The notes: generated from the letters alone by a model not told the origin. DNA of 64,000 bases from Candidatus Opimibacter iunctus (GCA_016716665.1 JADJVH010000003.1:124001-188000); one strand, 5' to 3'; positions 1-9,516 are shown, counted from the stretch's first letter. Made by a program: numbers and translations.

Positions 1-2
1 TC

Positions 3-2264
3 AATGCTATGTATGAAGACCGGCAAGAGAACCTTTGGATCGCAACAGATTATGCAGGCTTGTTAAGGTTTGACCGGGAAGGAGATCGTTTCAACGCTAT
101 CACCTCTGATGAAAAACTGAAAAATGGCCTTAGGTATAGTTTCAGCATTCTAACCATCTTCCAGGACAGGGATGACAACATCTGGCTCGGCACAGACAGA
201 GGCATCAGCATATTCAACCCATATCGCCATTATTTCCAATCCATACATCATGTGGATGGCAACAAAGCCTCACTCCCTAAGTATGACATCAACGATGTCA
301 TTGAAACAAATCAGGGCGAAATATTGGTAGCGACCTGGGGCGGAGGCATTTCAATCTATGATCAGCAGTGGAACTTTATACGTAACGTTCATTTTGCGGG
401 TCCACCGGCACTTGATCTTGTGTGGAGTTTTGTAAGCCTCGATGATGGCACCATATGGGCGGGCACACAAAACGGATACATTCATCAATATGATCCCGTC
501 AGGCATTCATTTAAAACTATACACCCAAAGGAAACCAACAATTCAACCATTGCAACTATGGCCAGGGATCCCGATGGAAATATTCTGATCGGTTTATATA
601 GTGGCAAAATTGCCCTTTGGGATAAAGCCGGGGAAAAATTTTATGCATACAATGATAGCCTCACGAGCCCTAATATTCCTTTTACGGGTGTAATTGACAT
701 ATTGCCTGACCACGCTGGAAAGGCCTGGATGACTACCTCAAACGGCCTCCTTCTTTTTGATATTAAAAAGCGGGCTTATACTCATTTATTTCAACCAGAC
801 AGCCTGAATACCCGGGCGGAAATCACGTTGCAGGGTATGGCCGTGCATAACGACTCCATGCTGTTGATTGGGTCTGTTTACAAGGGTTTGTATTTTTTCA
901 ATACCAATAGTGGTCGGTTTTCCCGTACTCCCGCAGATGATGTTTTTCAAAGCACTTCGGTATATGCCATTCGTAAAGACCTTACAGGACATATCTGGCT
1001 CACGACAAACTTTACTATTGTGAAAATGACGCCAGATTTCAGTCAATTCACCAGGTTCAATATCGATCAATCGATCATCAATGCTTCCTTTGGTTCCAGC
1101 CGTTTCTATCAGCTTCATGACGGCCGCTGGGTGACATACACCCCTGCCGAAATAGTATGTTTCGATCCTGGCGCAATCGGAAAAGATGCCGGCAATCACC
1201 CCCAGGTCAAAATATGCGGCTTCAGCGTATTCGATAAAAAAATACAAGTAGATTCCTTTATCACCTCACATGTTCCGATTATACTCACCTACAATAACAA
1301 CTTTGTTTCCATTGAATTCTCTGCCCTGACGTATACCGATATACGCCAGATCAATTATTACTACCGCATGACAGGCGTAGATCAAAAATGGATTCATACC
1401 ACTACAAAACAGTTTGCAGATTACACTGACCTGCATCCGGGACAATATCTTTTTGAAGTGAAAGCGGATTATGGTAACGGGCCGACATCGATTACATCGC
1501 TGGCCATCGAAGTCACCCCGCCCTGGTGGGGGACATGGTGGTTCCGTATCCTTTGCCTGCTGGCCCTTGGGTCTCTGATATACCTGATCGTCAGAAACCG
1601 GATTGATTCCATTCGCAAGGAGGCTGCCTTGAAGCACCGCATTGCAGAAACTGAAATGATGGCGCTGCGTTCACAGATGAATCCCCATTTTATTTTCAAC
1701 TGCATCAACAGTATAGATGCCATGATCCAGCGCAATGACAAATACAAGGCAACAGTCTATCTCAACAAATTTGCCAGGCTGATCCGCAATGTCCTCGACA
1801 GCTCCAAGCAAAATAAAATCCAATTGTCGAGGGACATGGAAACGCTTCAATTGTATATTGACCTTGAATTGTTCCGGCACCAGGATAAATTTACCGCGAC
1901 GGTCACGGCAGATGAGGAATTGTTGCAGAATGATTACAAGGTCCCTCCCCTGATCATACAGCCCTATGTCGAAAATGCTATACTGCATGGATTGCGTCAC
2001 AAGATGGATCATCCCGGGATACTCAGTGTATCTGTTACCAAAAGGGAAGAATGTATCATGTATGTGATCGAGGACAACGGCGTCGGCCGGAAGGCAGTCA
2101 ACGGGGATTCCAAAAAAGATAGTAATGGGTATGGTATGCAGATCAGCAGTGACAGGGTCAGGCTCTTTAACAATGAAGAAATTGCCTCAGTACATATTAC
2201 AGACCTAGAAATCAATGGTATGCCCGCCGGTACGAGGGTTGAAGTTCAATTAAAAATACAATGA
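3..2264 (+). CDS. LytS-type sensor histidine kinase with beta-propeller sensor (5' partial)
   Basis: Membrane sensor kinase whose reading frame is open to the left edge, so the N-terminus lies outside the window. The first ~415 visible residues carry reg_prop propeller blades (repeats such as DNIWLGTDRGISIFNP). A Y_Y_Y domain follows at about residues 428-495 (counted from the Met at base 9). One transmembrane helix lies near 515-535, then a His_kinase domain with the phospho-acceptor motif NPHFIFN near 558-565. The C-terminal ATPase has an N-box (PYVENAILHGL) and G-box (EDNGVG, GYGMQ). In this family the periplasmic propeller is thought to sense glycans or envelope signals; that role is inferred here. 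The stop overlaps the next start by 4 bases (ATGA), so kinase and regulator are translationally coupled and very probably form one two-component system. Confidence 0.9.
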   Translation, partial: NAMYEDRQENLWIATDYAGLLRFDREGDRFNAITSDEKLKNGLRYSFSILTIFQDRDDNIWLGTDRGISIFNPYRHYFQSIHHVDGNKASLPKYDINDVIETNQGEILVATWGGGISIYDQQWNFIRNVHFAGPPALDLVWSFVSLDDGTIWAGTQNGYIHQYDPVRHSFKTIHPKETNNSTIATMARDPDGNILIGLYSGKIALWDKAGEKFYAYNDSLTSPNIPFTGVIDILPDHAGKAWMTTSNGLLLFDIKKRAYTHLFQPDSLNTRAEITLQGMAVHNDSMLLIGSVYKGLYFFNTNSGRFSRTPADDVFQSTSVYAIRKDLTGHIWLTTNFTIVKMTPDFSQFTRFNIDQSIINASFGSSRFYQLHDGRWVTYTPAEIVCFDPGAIGKDAGNHPQVKICGFSVFDKKIQVDSFITSHVPIILTYNNNFVSIEFSALTYTDIRQINYYYRMTGVDQKWIHTTTKQFADYTDLHPGQYLFEVKADYGNGPTSITSLAIEVTPPWWGTWWFRILCLLALGSLIYLIVRNRIDSIRKEAALKHRIAETEMMALRSQMNPHFIFNCINSIDAMIQRNDKYKATVYLNKFARLIRNVLDSSKQNKIQLSRDMETLQLYIDLELFRHQDKFTATVTADEELLQNDYKVPPLIIQPYVENAILHGLRHKMDHPGILSVSVTKREECIMYVIEDNGVGRKAVNGDSKKDSNGYGMQISSDRVRLFNNEEIASVHITDLEINGMPAGTRVEVQLKIQ

Positions 2265-3007
2265 TGCTGGACGCGATACTGATCGATGATGAACTCAATG
2301 GCCGGATAGCCTTGAGGCAAAAGCTTCAGGACTATTGCCCGACAGTAAGGGTTGTAGCAGAAGCCGAAAACGGACGGGAAGGGCTGGAGTTGATTCATAA
2401 ACATCAGCCGCAACTGGTCTTCCTGGATATTGAAATGCCGGAGATGGATGGCTTTACCATGTTGGCCAATATTACCAGCAAGAAATTCCACCTGGTATTT
2501 ACAACGGCGTATGATCAATATGCCATCAAGGCGATTAAGTATGCCGCCTTTGATTACTTACTGAAGCCTATCGATATAGATGAGCTCATCGCCACGATCC
2601 AACGCCTGGGCAATGAACCTGTACCTGATGTCACCGGAAAAAAACTGGAAACCCTCGAACAAAACCTGCTCACCAGGCCCTTTCTAAATAAAATCGCCGT
2701 CCCCACCACAGAAGGCTTATTGTTTTTTGACATCAGTCACATCGTTCGGCTCGAAGCACAGAGTAACTATACCATGATCTACTTCGATGACCAGTCAAAA
2801 CTATTGGCCAGCCGCACGTTGAAAGAATTTGAAGACATCCTTCCATCCGATACCTTCTTCAGGATCCACAATTCCCATATCCTCAACCTGCACTTTATTA
2901 AAAAATACATCCGGGGAGATGGTGGCCAGGTGGAAATGACCAACGGTGATTTTGTCCTGGTCTCCCGCCGCAAGAAAGATGAATTTTTGAAGCTGATCGG
3001 AAGATAG
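2261..3007 (+). CDS. LytTR-family response regulator
   Basis: Partner of the preceding kinase, overlapping it by 4 bases. The receiver domain (residues 1-~120) has the acidic pair D9/D10, phospho-acceptor D56 in FLDIEMPEMDG and the conserved Lys in DYLLKPID. A LytTR DNA-binding domain fills about residues 145-248 (hallmarks: ARTLKEFED-like SRTLKEFED, FFRIHNSHILN, GGQVEMTNG, VSRRKKDEF). Length is typical for the AlgR/LytR class. It is expected to bind DNA as a dimer when phosphorylated. Targets are unknown; no autoregulatory site can be seen because the operon promoter lies outside the window. Confidence 0.93.
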   Translation: MMLDAILIDDELNGRIALRQKLQDYCPTVRVVAEAENGREGLELIHKHQPQLVFLDIEMPEMDGFTMLANITSKKFHLVFTTAYDQYAIKAIKYAAFDYLLKPIDIDELIATIQRLGNEPVPDVTGKKLETLEQNLLTRPFLNKIAVPTTEGLLFFDISHIVRLEAQSNYTMIYFDDQSKLLASRTLKEFEDILPSDTFFRIHNSHILNLHFIKKYIRGDGGQVEMTNGDFVLVSRRKKDEFLKLIGR

Positions 3008-3115
3008 AAGGCAGAGAGCATAGGGCATAGCGCAGCATAGGGCAAAGGTCACAGTGGAGTATTTTCACCTCACTCTCACACCCACTTTTCATTTTTCATT
3101 TTACTTTTTTACCCG
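3008..3115. repeat. Convergent spacer with heptamer-type repeats
   Basis: Short spacer between two converging genes. It contains GCATAGG-like 7-bp units (about 3022-3043) and TTTTCAT-like 7-bp units (about 3087-3105) that run into the end of the next gene. No clear intrinsic terminator is visible. Confidence 0.5.
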
Positions 3116-4808
3116 GCATCACCTGCCCATTCTGATGCAAGGCCATACTGACCATTCCTTCCGCATCGGCGGAAAAAATGATTTGCGCCTCGACCACTTT
3201 TAGATAAAACTCCGTATCCGACTTAGGATATATTTCAAACCTCGGCTGACCTGTGGCCTGTGCATAGAGTTGGTCTCCATCCCGGGAGATCTCGATATTG
3301 AATCCAGGTACTAATTCATAGGTTCCGGTATAGCGCTGCAGCAATGCCTGATCCACCTTTACCTCGGCCTGCTTGTACGTTTCCCCTAATCCTGCAAGGA
3401 CATCAATCGCATTTGCATTTCCGGGGTTGAGGTCCAGGGATTTTTTATAGTTGGTTACCGCCTCTTCTTTATGCCCGTTTTTCAGCAGTGCTTCGCCATA
3501 GCTGTCATACACATTGGACGATTGAGGGAACTCGATGACATTGATTTTAAATACAGCCTCAGCAGCATCAATTTCATTTTTGCCCAGGTACTGATAGCCC
3601 AACGTATTGAGGGCATTCTCATTGATATCATATTTCCCGGGGTTGTCGGCCTTGAGTTGATTATACTTTTCCACCAGCCCTTTTGCTCCATCCTTTTCGA
3701 TGATCTGCTTTAAGACAAAGGAGACCTGTGGCTTTATGTCCTTGAGTGGTGCATCTGCATTCAACACATGCATGCCGATATCATCCACTCCTGAATCTGT
3801 ATTGGTGAGCACCACCACTCCTTTTCCAGTCTTCACATTAAATCCTGCAAACGACATATACCCACCGGTCGCCCCATTATGCCAGATGATATCGCCCTGG
3901 CTCCCCTTTTCGGTAAACCATCCAAGGCCCGTAAGGCTTCCTCCTGCCTTGTCGTGCCGGGGTGTATGGGCTAAGGTCATAGCAGCCTCCAGCGGCGTCC
4001 TGGTCAACCCCATGTTGGCCGACAGGTATATCAACATGTCATGGGCACTGCTTCGGATAGCTCCTGCTCCCTGCAATGAACCAAGGTCCCAGTTTTCAAC
4101 CTCTTGGCCCATGCTGTATCCCGTGGCCAGGTTGCTTTTCATCTTGTCTGACAAGGTGATCCCCGTCTCTTTCATCTTTAATGGATCGGTGATGACCTGC
4201 GCCAGGATTTCTTCATAGGATTTGCCAGCAGCCAAGGCTTCAATCTGGCCCAGTAAGCCGACTGCGAAGTTGGAATATTCAAATTCTGAGCCCACTGCCC
4301 TGGTCAGCGCGTAGGAAGAAAGAAATGCATACATCCTTTCGACCGTATAATCCGCGAACGGATTTGCCGGATCAGCCGGCGCAAAGTTGGTTGGCATTCG
4401 GGGCAGACCGGAAGTATGATCGGATAGATTGCCCAGGGTGATCGGAGCACCTCCGCCACTATACACCGGCACGTGCACTGTGGCAGGAAGGTATTGGCTT
4501 ATTGGATCATCAGCCTTCATCTTTCCTTTGATGATATTATCCGCCAGCAATGTGGCCGTAAACGTTTTAGAAACGGATCCGATCTCATAGATGGTGTGCT
4601 CGTCCACCGGCATGCCCCCAATGGTCTTCGTTCCAAAAGAATAATACTGTGGACCATTCTTATCAATGACGCCCACTACAATGCTGGTATTTGTCCCCGT
4701 GGCAATCCGCTCGTTGATGGATTTGGTCAATTCTTCCGGCAGGGCATTCTTCTGCCCAAACACAGTTGCAGAGAGCAGCAGAAACAAAATGGTCTTTTGA
4801 ATTTTCAT
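3096..4808 (-). CDS. Serine hydrolase of the class C beta-lactamase/PBP-like family with TPR tail
   Basis: 570-aa exported protein with an N-terminal signal peptide (MKIQKTILFLLLSATVFGQ). The beta-lactamase fold spans about residues 30-355, with catalytic SVSK (S-x-x-K), the YSN triad tyrosine motif and a C-terminal HNGATGG in the position of the KTG box. About residues 360-460 contain TPR-like helices (YDSYGEALLKNGHKEEAVTNYKKSL), and a short beta-rich tail (~490-570) resembles the DUF3471-like tail of such hydrolases. The family includes D-aminopeptidases, esterases and penicillin-recognising proteins, so the substrate cannot be assigned; true beta-lactam resistance is not implied. It is monocistronic and convergent with the LytTR gene. 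Confidence 0.85.
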   Translation of the reverse strand: MKIQKTILFLLLSATVFGQKNALPEELTKSINERIATGTNTSIVVGVIDKNGPQYYSFGTKTIGGMPVDEHTIYEIGSVSKTFTATLLADNIIKGKMKADDPISQYLPATVHVPVYSGGGAPITLGNLSDHTSGLPRMPTNFAPADPANPFADYTVERMYAFLSSYALTRAVGSEFEYSNFAVGLLGQIEALAAGKSYEEILAQVITDPLKMKETGITLSDKMKSNLATGYSMGQEVENWDLGSLQGAGAIRSSAHDMLIYLSANMGLTRTPLEAAMTLAHTPRHDKAGGSLTGLGWFTEKGSQGDIIWHNGATGGYMSFAGFNVKTGKGVVVLTNTDSGVDDIGMHVLNADAPLKDIKPQVSFVLKQIIEKDGAKGLVEKYNQLKADNPGKYDINENALNTLGYQYLGKNEIDAAEAVFKINVIEFPQSSNVYDSYGEALLKNGHKEEAVTNYKKSLDLNPGNANAIDVLAGLGETYKQAEVKVDQALLQRYTGTYELVPGFNIEISRDGDQLYAQATGQPRFEIYPKSDTEFYLKVVEAQIIFSADAEGMVSMALHQNGQVMPGKKVK

Positions 4809-4846
4809 GTGGTATGATTTTGGGCAAAGATATACGCGAATCTAAA

Positions 4847-4878
4847 ACGTAGAGACGCGATTAATCGCGTCTCTATGT
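4847..4878. repeat. Perfect palindrome / stem-loop
   Basis: A 24-bp perfect palindrome at 4851-4874 (arms AGAGACGCGATT / AATCGCGTCTCT), extended on both sides with one mismatch and flanked by AT-rich bases. It lies after the stop of the haem-motif lipoprotein and before the beta-lactamase-like gene on the same strand. It could act as a weak terminator, or be a copy of the GAGACGCGAT-type dispersed palindromes found in Bacteroidota and cyanobacteria (family recalled, not searched). Confidence 0.7.
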
Positions 4879-4903
4879 TTTGGAATGCTCTCTGCTCCTT
4901 GCC

Positions 4904-5284
4904 CTACTCCGGAGACCCATTCTGCACCCAACAGGTGAGCAAGTCGATCTTTTCCTGGCTGAGCTTGGCGGCATCCTGTGGCATTTGCTTGTAGCCCCTT
5001 TTATGCTGGATGGATCCTAAAAAGCGGTCATTATGGCTTTCACTACTGGCCGGCCCATAGGCACTGAGGTTGATATTGTTTTGCTGGGAAGCCGCATCAT
5101 GGCATCCTGAAGTGGCACAAGAGGCATTCAGGATAAACTTGATATCCAGATTATACGTCGGGGTCACTCCGGCACAATCCACCGTGCTGATGGGATCTTT
5201 ACCGCAGGAAGCCACGGCTATGATGAAAAAGCAGGCGGGTAAAATGAATTTCAGTCCCCTGCCGGGAGCGTCCAGTGTGTTCAT
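4904..5284 (-). CDS. Small lipoprotein with CX4CH haem-like motif
   Basis: 126-aa protein starting at the Met that precedes a typical lipoprotein signal (a Met 9 codons upstream at 5311 is possible). The lipobox is IAVASC, followed by CGKDP. The mature part carries NASCATSGCHD, a CX4CH motif like the atypical haem-binding motifs of planctomycete-type cytochrome c domains, then a possible axial Met in KQMPQDAAKLS and the ending LLTCWVQNGSPE, which resembles the last helix of such domains. Likely an envelope mono-haem protein or a degenerate relative; haem binding is inferred. No partner oxidoreductase is adjacent. Confidence 0.65.
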   Translation of the reverse strand: MNTLDAPGRGLKFILPACFFIIAVASCGKDPISTVDCAGVTPTYNLDIKFILNASCATSGCHDAASQQNNINLSAYGPASSESHNDRFLGSIQHKRGYKQMPQDAAKLSQEKIDLLTCWVQNGSPE

Positions 5285-5481
5285 AATGTTTGTTTTACAT
5301 GATTTAGTCAAACCTAAACGAAGCCCGGATGTCTGCTGTTGCTTTTGAGCCTATTCAAAACATTTATTGTTATCGTGTCGTTAAATAAGGCCAGATCGTA
5401 TAAGATTTGGGGAGCCGATTTGTTATAAGCACGTAAATTGTCTCTCTAATTGAAAAATCCGGGTCACCCGGCCCGTTAAAA

Positions 5482-7608
5482 ATGAAAAAGAATACCATGA
5501 GGATATGGATTATCGCTGCCCTGACGGGCATTTTGGCCTATGCGGGCTTCTCTGCGTTTAAAGGCCCCGACAATGGCGACAAGGAAAAAGTGATCCTGGA
5601 AGCTGTGCTCAACATGATGCAGCAGTATCATTTCAAAAACCCGCCCCTGGACGACAATTTCTCCCACAAGCTCTATGATGTCTATATGGACAGGATGGAC
5701 GGGATGAAACGGTTCCTGATCATGGGTGACCTCGACCTGATGGACGACTACCGGGATAGCCTGGATGATCTTATTAAGGCCGAAGACCTGAGGTTTTTTG
5801 AATTGTCCTACAAGCTGATCAACAACAGTATCGAGAAAACCCGCAAATGGTATCCCGAAATCCTGGCTCAGCCGTTTGACTTTTCAGCCCCGGACTCCAT
5901 CGAGACAGACGGCAAAAAACGCCAGTTTGCCAAGGATGATGCCGAGCTCAGGGAGTTCTGGGTATCCTATCTCAAGTATGAGACACTGACACGCCTGGCT
6001 GATAAGATGAAAGAACAGGATGAAGCTACCGAAGTACCGGAAGGCGGAAAAAAATCAATGGCTGAACTCGAAGCCGATGCCCGCAAGGATGTGAAGGAAG
6101 TGTTTGACGACTGGTATGAGCGCATGGACAAGGTGCGTCGCTCGGACCGTTTTGAGATGTATGTCAACAGCATCACCAACGTATACGACCCGCACTCTGA
6201 TTATTTCAACCCCAAGGAGAAAGAAGACTTTGACATCAATATGTCCGGAAGGTTGGAAGGGATCGGTGCACGCCTGCAGATGGATGGTGACTACACCAAG
6301 GTAGTGGCTGTCATCCCTGGTGGCCCTGCATGGAAACAAAAAGAACTCGAGGTAGATGATAAGATCTTCAAGGTACAGCAGGAGACCGAAAAAGAACCTG
6401 TAGATGTGACCGGCTGGCTGGTAGATGAAGTAGTCACCCTCGTCAGAGGACCTAAAGGCACCAAGGTCACCCTGACCGTCAAGAAAGCTGATGGATCAGT
6501 CAGGGAAATCACCATCCTCCGTGATGAAGTGATCCTGGATGAAGGATTTGCCAAGTCTGCTATCCTGGAACTCGAAGGCGAAGTAGGCAATGTAGGCTAT
6601 ATCACCTTGCCAAAATTCTATGCCGATTTTGAAAATCCAAATGGACGCAGTTGTTCACAGGATGTGGAAATAGAGGTCAAGAAACTGATGCAATCCAATG
6701 TCAAGGGAATCATCCTCGACCTGCGCAACAACAGCGGAGGATCACTCAATGATGTCGTGCAGATGTCCGGTTTATTTATCGAAGCCGGCCCTATCGTACA
6801 GGTCAAGGGAAGGGATGCGACACCTTATGTCCTGAAAGACAAAGATGAAAAGGTAGTGTATACCGGACCCCTGATTGTCATGGTCAACACCCAGAGTGCA
6901 AGTGCTTCTGAAATCCTCGCCGCAGCGATGCAGGATTATGGCCGTGCCATCATCGTAGGCAGTCACTCTACTTTTGGTAAAGGAACCGTGCAACGCTTTT
7001 TTGACCTGGATAAAGCCATCTCCGGATATGATGACGTGAAACCACTCGGCGATGTCAAGATCACCCTGCAGAAATTCTATCGCGTCAATGGTGGATCCAC
7101 ACAACTCAGAGGGGTAACCCCTGACATCAACCTTCCTGACAATCAACAGTACATCGATTCAGGAGAAAAGGAAATGGACTATCCGATGGAATGGACTGAA
7201 ATCGCTCCTGTAGCCTATGGCCAGGATATCGTGAAGCTTGACAAACTTCCACAGATCAAGAGCAAGAGTGAAGCACGTATCAAAGCCTCTCCTCAGTTTT
7301 CCAAAGTGATCACCAATGCACTGCGCATCAAGGAAATCAGGGAGGAGAGTATCGTACCTCTGCAACTCGATCAATACAGAGCCGAGGATATCGCACGTGA
7401 AGAAGAATCTAAAGAATTCAAAAAAGCGTTTGGCAAAATTGACAAACTCAAGCCAACCAATCTTGCACTCGACCTCCAGAGTATCAATGTCGATTCTTCT
7501 AAGATAGGTCGCAACGAAGCGTGGCTCGAGACGATGGGTAAAGACATCTATCTCGAAGAGACCCTTCATATCATGAAAGATTTGATGGCGGTGAATCATA
7601 AGAGCTAA
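5482..7608 (+). CDS. prc: Carboxy-terminal processing peptidase (S41A, tail-specific protease)
   Basis: 708-aa exported protease with an N-terminal membrane anchor or signal (IIAALTGILAYAGFSAF). An N-terminal helical region precedes a PDZ domain at about residues 250-345 (RLEGIGARLQMDGDYTKVVAVIPGGPA). The S41 catalytic core follows, with the substrate-groove motif LDLRNNSGGSL, the catalytic Ser in TQSASASEI and the catalytic Lys in FGKGTVQ. The C-terminal ~150 residues match the DUF3340-type extension of Bacteroidota and E. coli Prc. Size and order agree with Prc rather than the shorter CtpA. It trims or degrades envelope proteins from their C-termini. It is followed by a strong intrinsic terminator. 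Confidence 0.93.
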   Translation: MKKNTMRIWIIAALTGILAYAGFSAFKGPDNGDKEKVILEAVLNMMQQYHFKNPPLDDNFSHKLYDVYMDRMDGMKRFLIMGDLDLMDDYRDSLDDLIKAEDLRFFELSYKLINNSIEKTRKWYPEILAQPFDFSAPDSIETDGKKRQFAKDDAELREFWVSYLKYETLTRLADKMKEQDEATEVPEGGKKSMAELEADARKDVKEVFDDWYERMDKVRRSDRFEMYVNSITNVYDPHSDYFNPKEKEDFDINMSGRLEGIGARLQMDGDYTKVVAVIPGGPAWKQKELEVDDKIFKVQQETEKEPVDVTGWLVDEVVTLVRGPKGTKVTLTVKKADGSVREITILRDEVILDEGFAKSAILELEGEVGNVGYITLPKFYADFENPNGRSCSQDVEIEVKKLMQSNVKGIILDLRNNSGGSLNDVVQMSGLFIEAGPIVQVKGRDATPYVLKDKDEKVVYTGPLIVMVNTQSASASEILAAAMQDYGRAIIVGSHSTFGKGTVQRFFDLDKAISGYDDVKPLGDVKITLQKFYRVNGGSTQLRGVTPDINLPDNQQYIDSGEKEMDYPMEWTEIAPVAYGQDIVKLDKLPQIKSKSEARIKASPQFSKVITNALRIKEIREESIVPLQLDQYRAEDIAREEESKEFKKAFGKIDKLKPTNLALDLQSINVDSSKIGRNEAWLETMGKDIYLEETLHIMKDLMAVNHKS

Positions 7609-7629
7609 GAGCTATCAGCTATCAGAAAC

Positions 7630-7661
7630 AAAAAAGGAAGGGGTTGACCCTTCCTTTTTTG
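7630..7661 (+). terminator. Rho-independent terminator after prc
   Basis: Stem AAAAAAGGAAGGG / CCCTTCCTTTTTT with a GTTGA loop, ending in a T-run, 22 bases after the prc stop. The A-run on the left arm makes it usable from both strands, so it may also end transcription of nadC. Confidence 0.85.
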
Positions 7662-7680
7662 TTAAGTGATTTCTAACTAC

Positions 7681-7722
7681 GTGTGAAACGTCTGGCATCT
7701 GCGAGTCTGAAGTCTGGCATCT
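7681..7722. repeat. Degenerate heptamer repeat (GTCTGGC/ATCTGAG-like)
   Basis: Successive near-7-bp units built on TCTGNNN (GTCTGGC, ATCTGCG, AGTCTGA, AGTCTGG, CATCTGA) lie between prc and nadC. Similar tracts recur at about 43080, 53390 and 58580. Confidence 0.55.
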
Positions 7723-7754
7723 GACATAACTTCCAGAGGAAAGCTTTTAAGCTT

Positions 7755-8615
7755 TCATCCTTCCGAGTAGATGATCTTGAGGCTCATATCCAAGGTGCCC
7801 GCACTATGTGTCAATGCTCCCGAGGACACGAAATCAACACCCGTCTCAGCATACGCCCGGACATTGTGCAGATCGATACCTCCTGAGGCTTCGGTCTCAA
7901 ATCGCTTGCCGACCATGGCTACAGCTTCCTTGAGGATGGGGATCTCAAAATTGTCCATCATGATACGTGTGACGCCACCATGGTCAAGTACTTTCTGGAG
8001 TTCCACAAGGTTGCGGACCTCGATTGTGATGGAAAGGTCTTTCTTGTTTTTTGCGAGGTATTCATGCACACGGTCGATGGCTACATTGATATCGCCGCAG
8101 GCATCGACATGATTGTCCTTGATCATGATCCAGTCATAGAGGCCGGACCGGTAGTTGTGGCATCCGCCATGGACAACAGCTTTCTTTTCGAGGAAACGCA
8201 TACCTGGCGTAGTCTTCCGTGTATCCAGGATCTTCACCGGCAGGCCTTCCACTTCCTGTGTATAGAGTGAGGAGATTGTCGCAATCCCACTCATGCGTTG
8301 CATCGTATTGAGGACCAGTCTTTCTGCCATGAGCAGTGCCCGTGTTGGACAGGTCACGTGAAAGGCCACATCACCAGGTTTCACGACCGTACCATCATCG
8401 ATGTGCTTTTCAAAATCGGAAGCTGCGGCCACTTCTTTAAATATCCGCCTGGCTACCTCCACTCCGGAGATGACTCCGTCATCTTTGACAAGCAGTTTAG
8501 CCTTGCTCACCCGGGTAGAGCGTATGCAGGCCATAGAGGTATGATCACCTTCGCCCACATCTTCTGCAAGGCCAAGACGGATAAAGGATTCAAGCATGTC
8601 GTCAAAACTGTCCAT
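7755..8615 (-). CDS. nadC: Nicotinate-nucleotide pyrophosphorylase (carboxylating)
   Basis: 286-aa quinolinate phosphoribosyltransferase, which converts quinolinate and PRPP to nicotinate mononucleotide, CO2 and PPi in de novo NAD synthesis. Signatures are the N-terminal LAEDVGEGDHTS, the active-site DTRKTTPGMR with following HNYRSGLYD and KDNH, and the C-terminal EASGGI..NVRAYAETGVDFVSSGALTHS for phosphate binding. Length is normal. It is transcribed alone; nadA and nadB are not in the window. Confidence 0.95.
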   Translation of the reverse strand: MDSFDDMLESFIRLGLAEDVGEGDHTSMACIRSTRVSKAKLLVKDDGVISGVEVARRIFKEVAAASDFEKHIDDGTVVKPGDVAFHVTCPTRALLMAERLVLNTMQRMSGIATISSLYTQEVEGLPVKILDTRKTTPGMRFLEKKAVVHGGCHNYRSGLYDWIMIKDNHVDACGDINVAIDRVHEYLAKNKKDLSITIEVRNLVELQKVLDHGGVTRIMMDNFEIPILKEAVAMVGKRFETEASGGIDLHNVRAYAETGVDFVSSGALTHSAGTLDMSLKIIYSEG

Positions 8616-8694
8616 AATCAGTGTCTTCAGTCTAAAATAATACGTCTGGAAAAGAAATGGTACCTGGTTCCTTTCCGAATGTGAAAGGTAAGGC

Positions 8695-9465
8695 CTAAAA
8701 CAATATGCCGAGGCAGAGAATGAGATTACCTACCGTAGCCCTGGAATCATCCTCCTGCTTGAGGTAGGTAGGAATGATATCAGGATTGTCAATAGCTCTC
8801 CATCCCTTGTCTTTGGTCACGTCAAAGAGTCCGCGCTGCCAATAGAGTCCGGCAACAAGGGAGTTGTTATGACTGATGGCATACTCCATCCCTCCTCCCA
8901 GGCCCAGGAATACATTGGCGACCAAGAGGTCTTTATAGATATTCTCCTGCTCGTAGAGGTAATCATCCGTTTCGATATCTCCTCTCCCGCGCATCAGGAA
9001 GGAAAAGGTAAAAACAGGCGCTTCGAAAAACCAGGTGATATTTCCCTTTTGTTCTGTTTTCACTTTCAGCCCTACCGGGAATTCCAGGTATTGCAACTGA
9101 TACCTGATCTTGACCCCATCCGGCAATGGCTTATCCCCGGTTTGGAGCAAAGGATCGCTGAGTTCAGAGTCAGGCAGGTAATTGCCGCCGACCTCATATA
9201 GAAATTCGCCGCCCTGGTGGAATCCAAGGTTGAGCCCGAGGGTGAAGGAGAGGTTGTTTTTGAAGTAGATATCGCTGATAGCACCGAGCTTGAGGCCGAT
9301 GTTTCCGCCATTTTTGACGATAAGGTTATCTTTATTGCGTAATCCGGAAAAAACCGGGCTGGCCTGGAAGCCGATTCGCAATGGCCTGTCCTGGCCGGTA
9401 AGTTGCGATTGCAGGCCAACAAACGACAGCATGACACACAATATCTTCGCAACTGTTCGTTTCAT
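8695..9465 (-). CDS. PorT-like outer-membrane beta-barrel protein
   Basis: 256-aa protein from the Met starting MKRTVAKILC, chosen because it begins a signal peptide ending near LTGQD; the longer frame to 9507 overlaps the divergent promoter region. The mature part is rich in alternating hydrophobic/aromatic beta-strands (YFKNNLSFTLGLNLGFHQGG, YLEFPVGLKVKTEQ, GMEYAISHNNSLVAGLYW) and ends in LCLGILF, as in small 8- to 10-stranded porin/PorT-family barrels. In Bacteroidota such proteins sit in the outer membrane; the exact role is unknown. It is divergent from gldB with only 51 bases between starts, so the two promoters overlap. Confidence 0.75.
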   Translation of the reverse strand: MKRTVAKILCVMLSFVGLQSQLTGQDRPLRIGFQASPVFSGLRNKDNLIVKNGGNIGLKLGAISDIYFKNNLSFTLGLNLGFHQGGEFLYEVGGNYLPDSELSDPLLQTGDKPLPDGVKIRYQLQYLEFPVGLKVKTEQKGNITWFFEAPVFTFSFLMRGRGDIETDDYLYEQENIYKDLLVANVFLGLGGGMEYAISHNNSLVAGLYWQRGLFDVTKDKGWRAIDNPDIIPTYLKQEDDSRATVGNLILCLGILF

Positions 9466-9516
9466 ATTTTTCAAATGCGCATAGTGTTTAACATAACCGG
9501 TATACACCAGACTAAA

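Noticed and set aside
786..1637. Minus-strand ORFs of 153 and 123 codons inside the sensor kinase
   Set aside because: Antisense shadows of a well-supported plus-strand gene; no family features.
3096..4808. Antibiotic-resistance beta-lactamase
   Set aside because: The SxxK/YSN hydrolase family is broad, and the TPR tail and missing KTG-exact motif argue against calling resistance.
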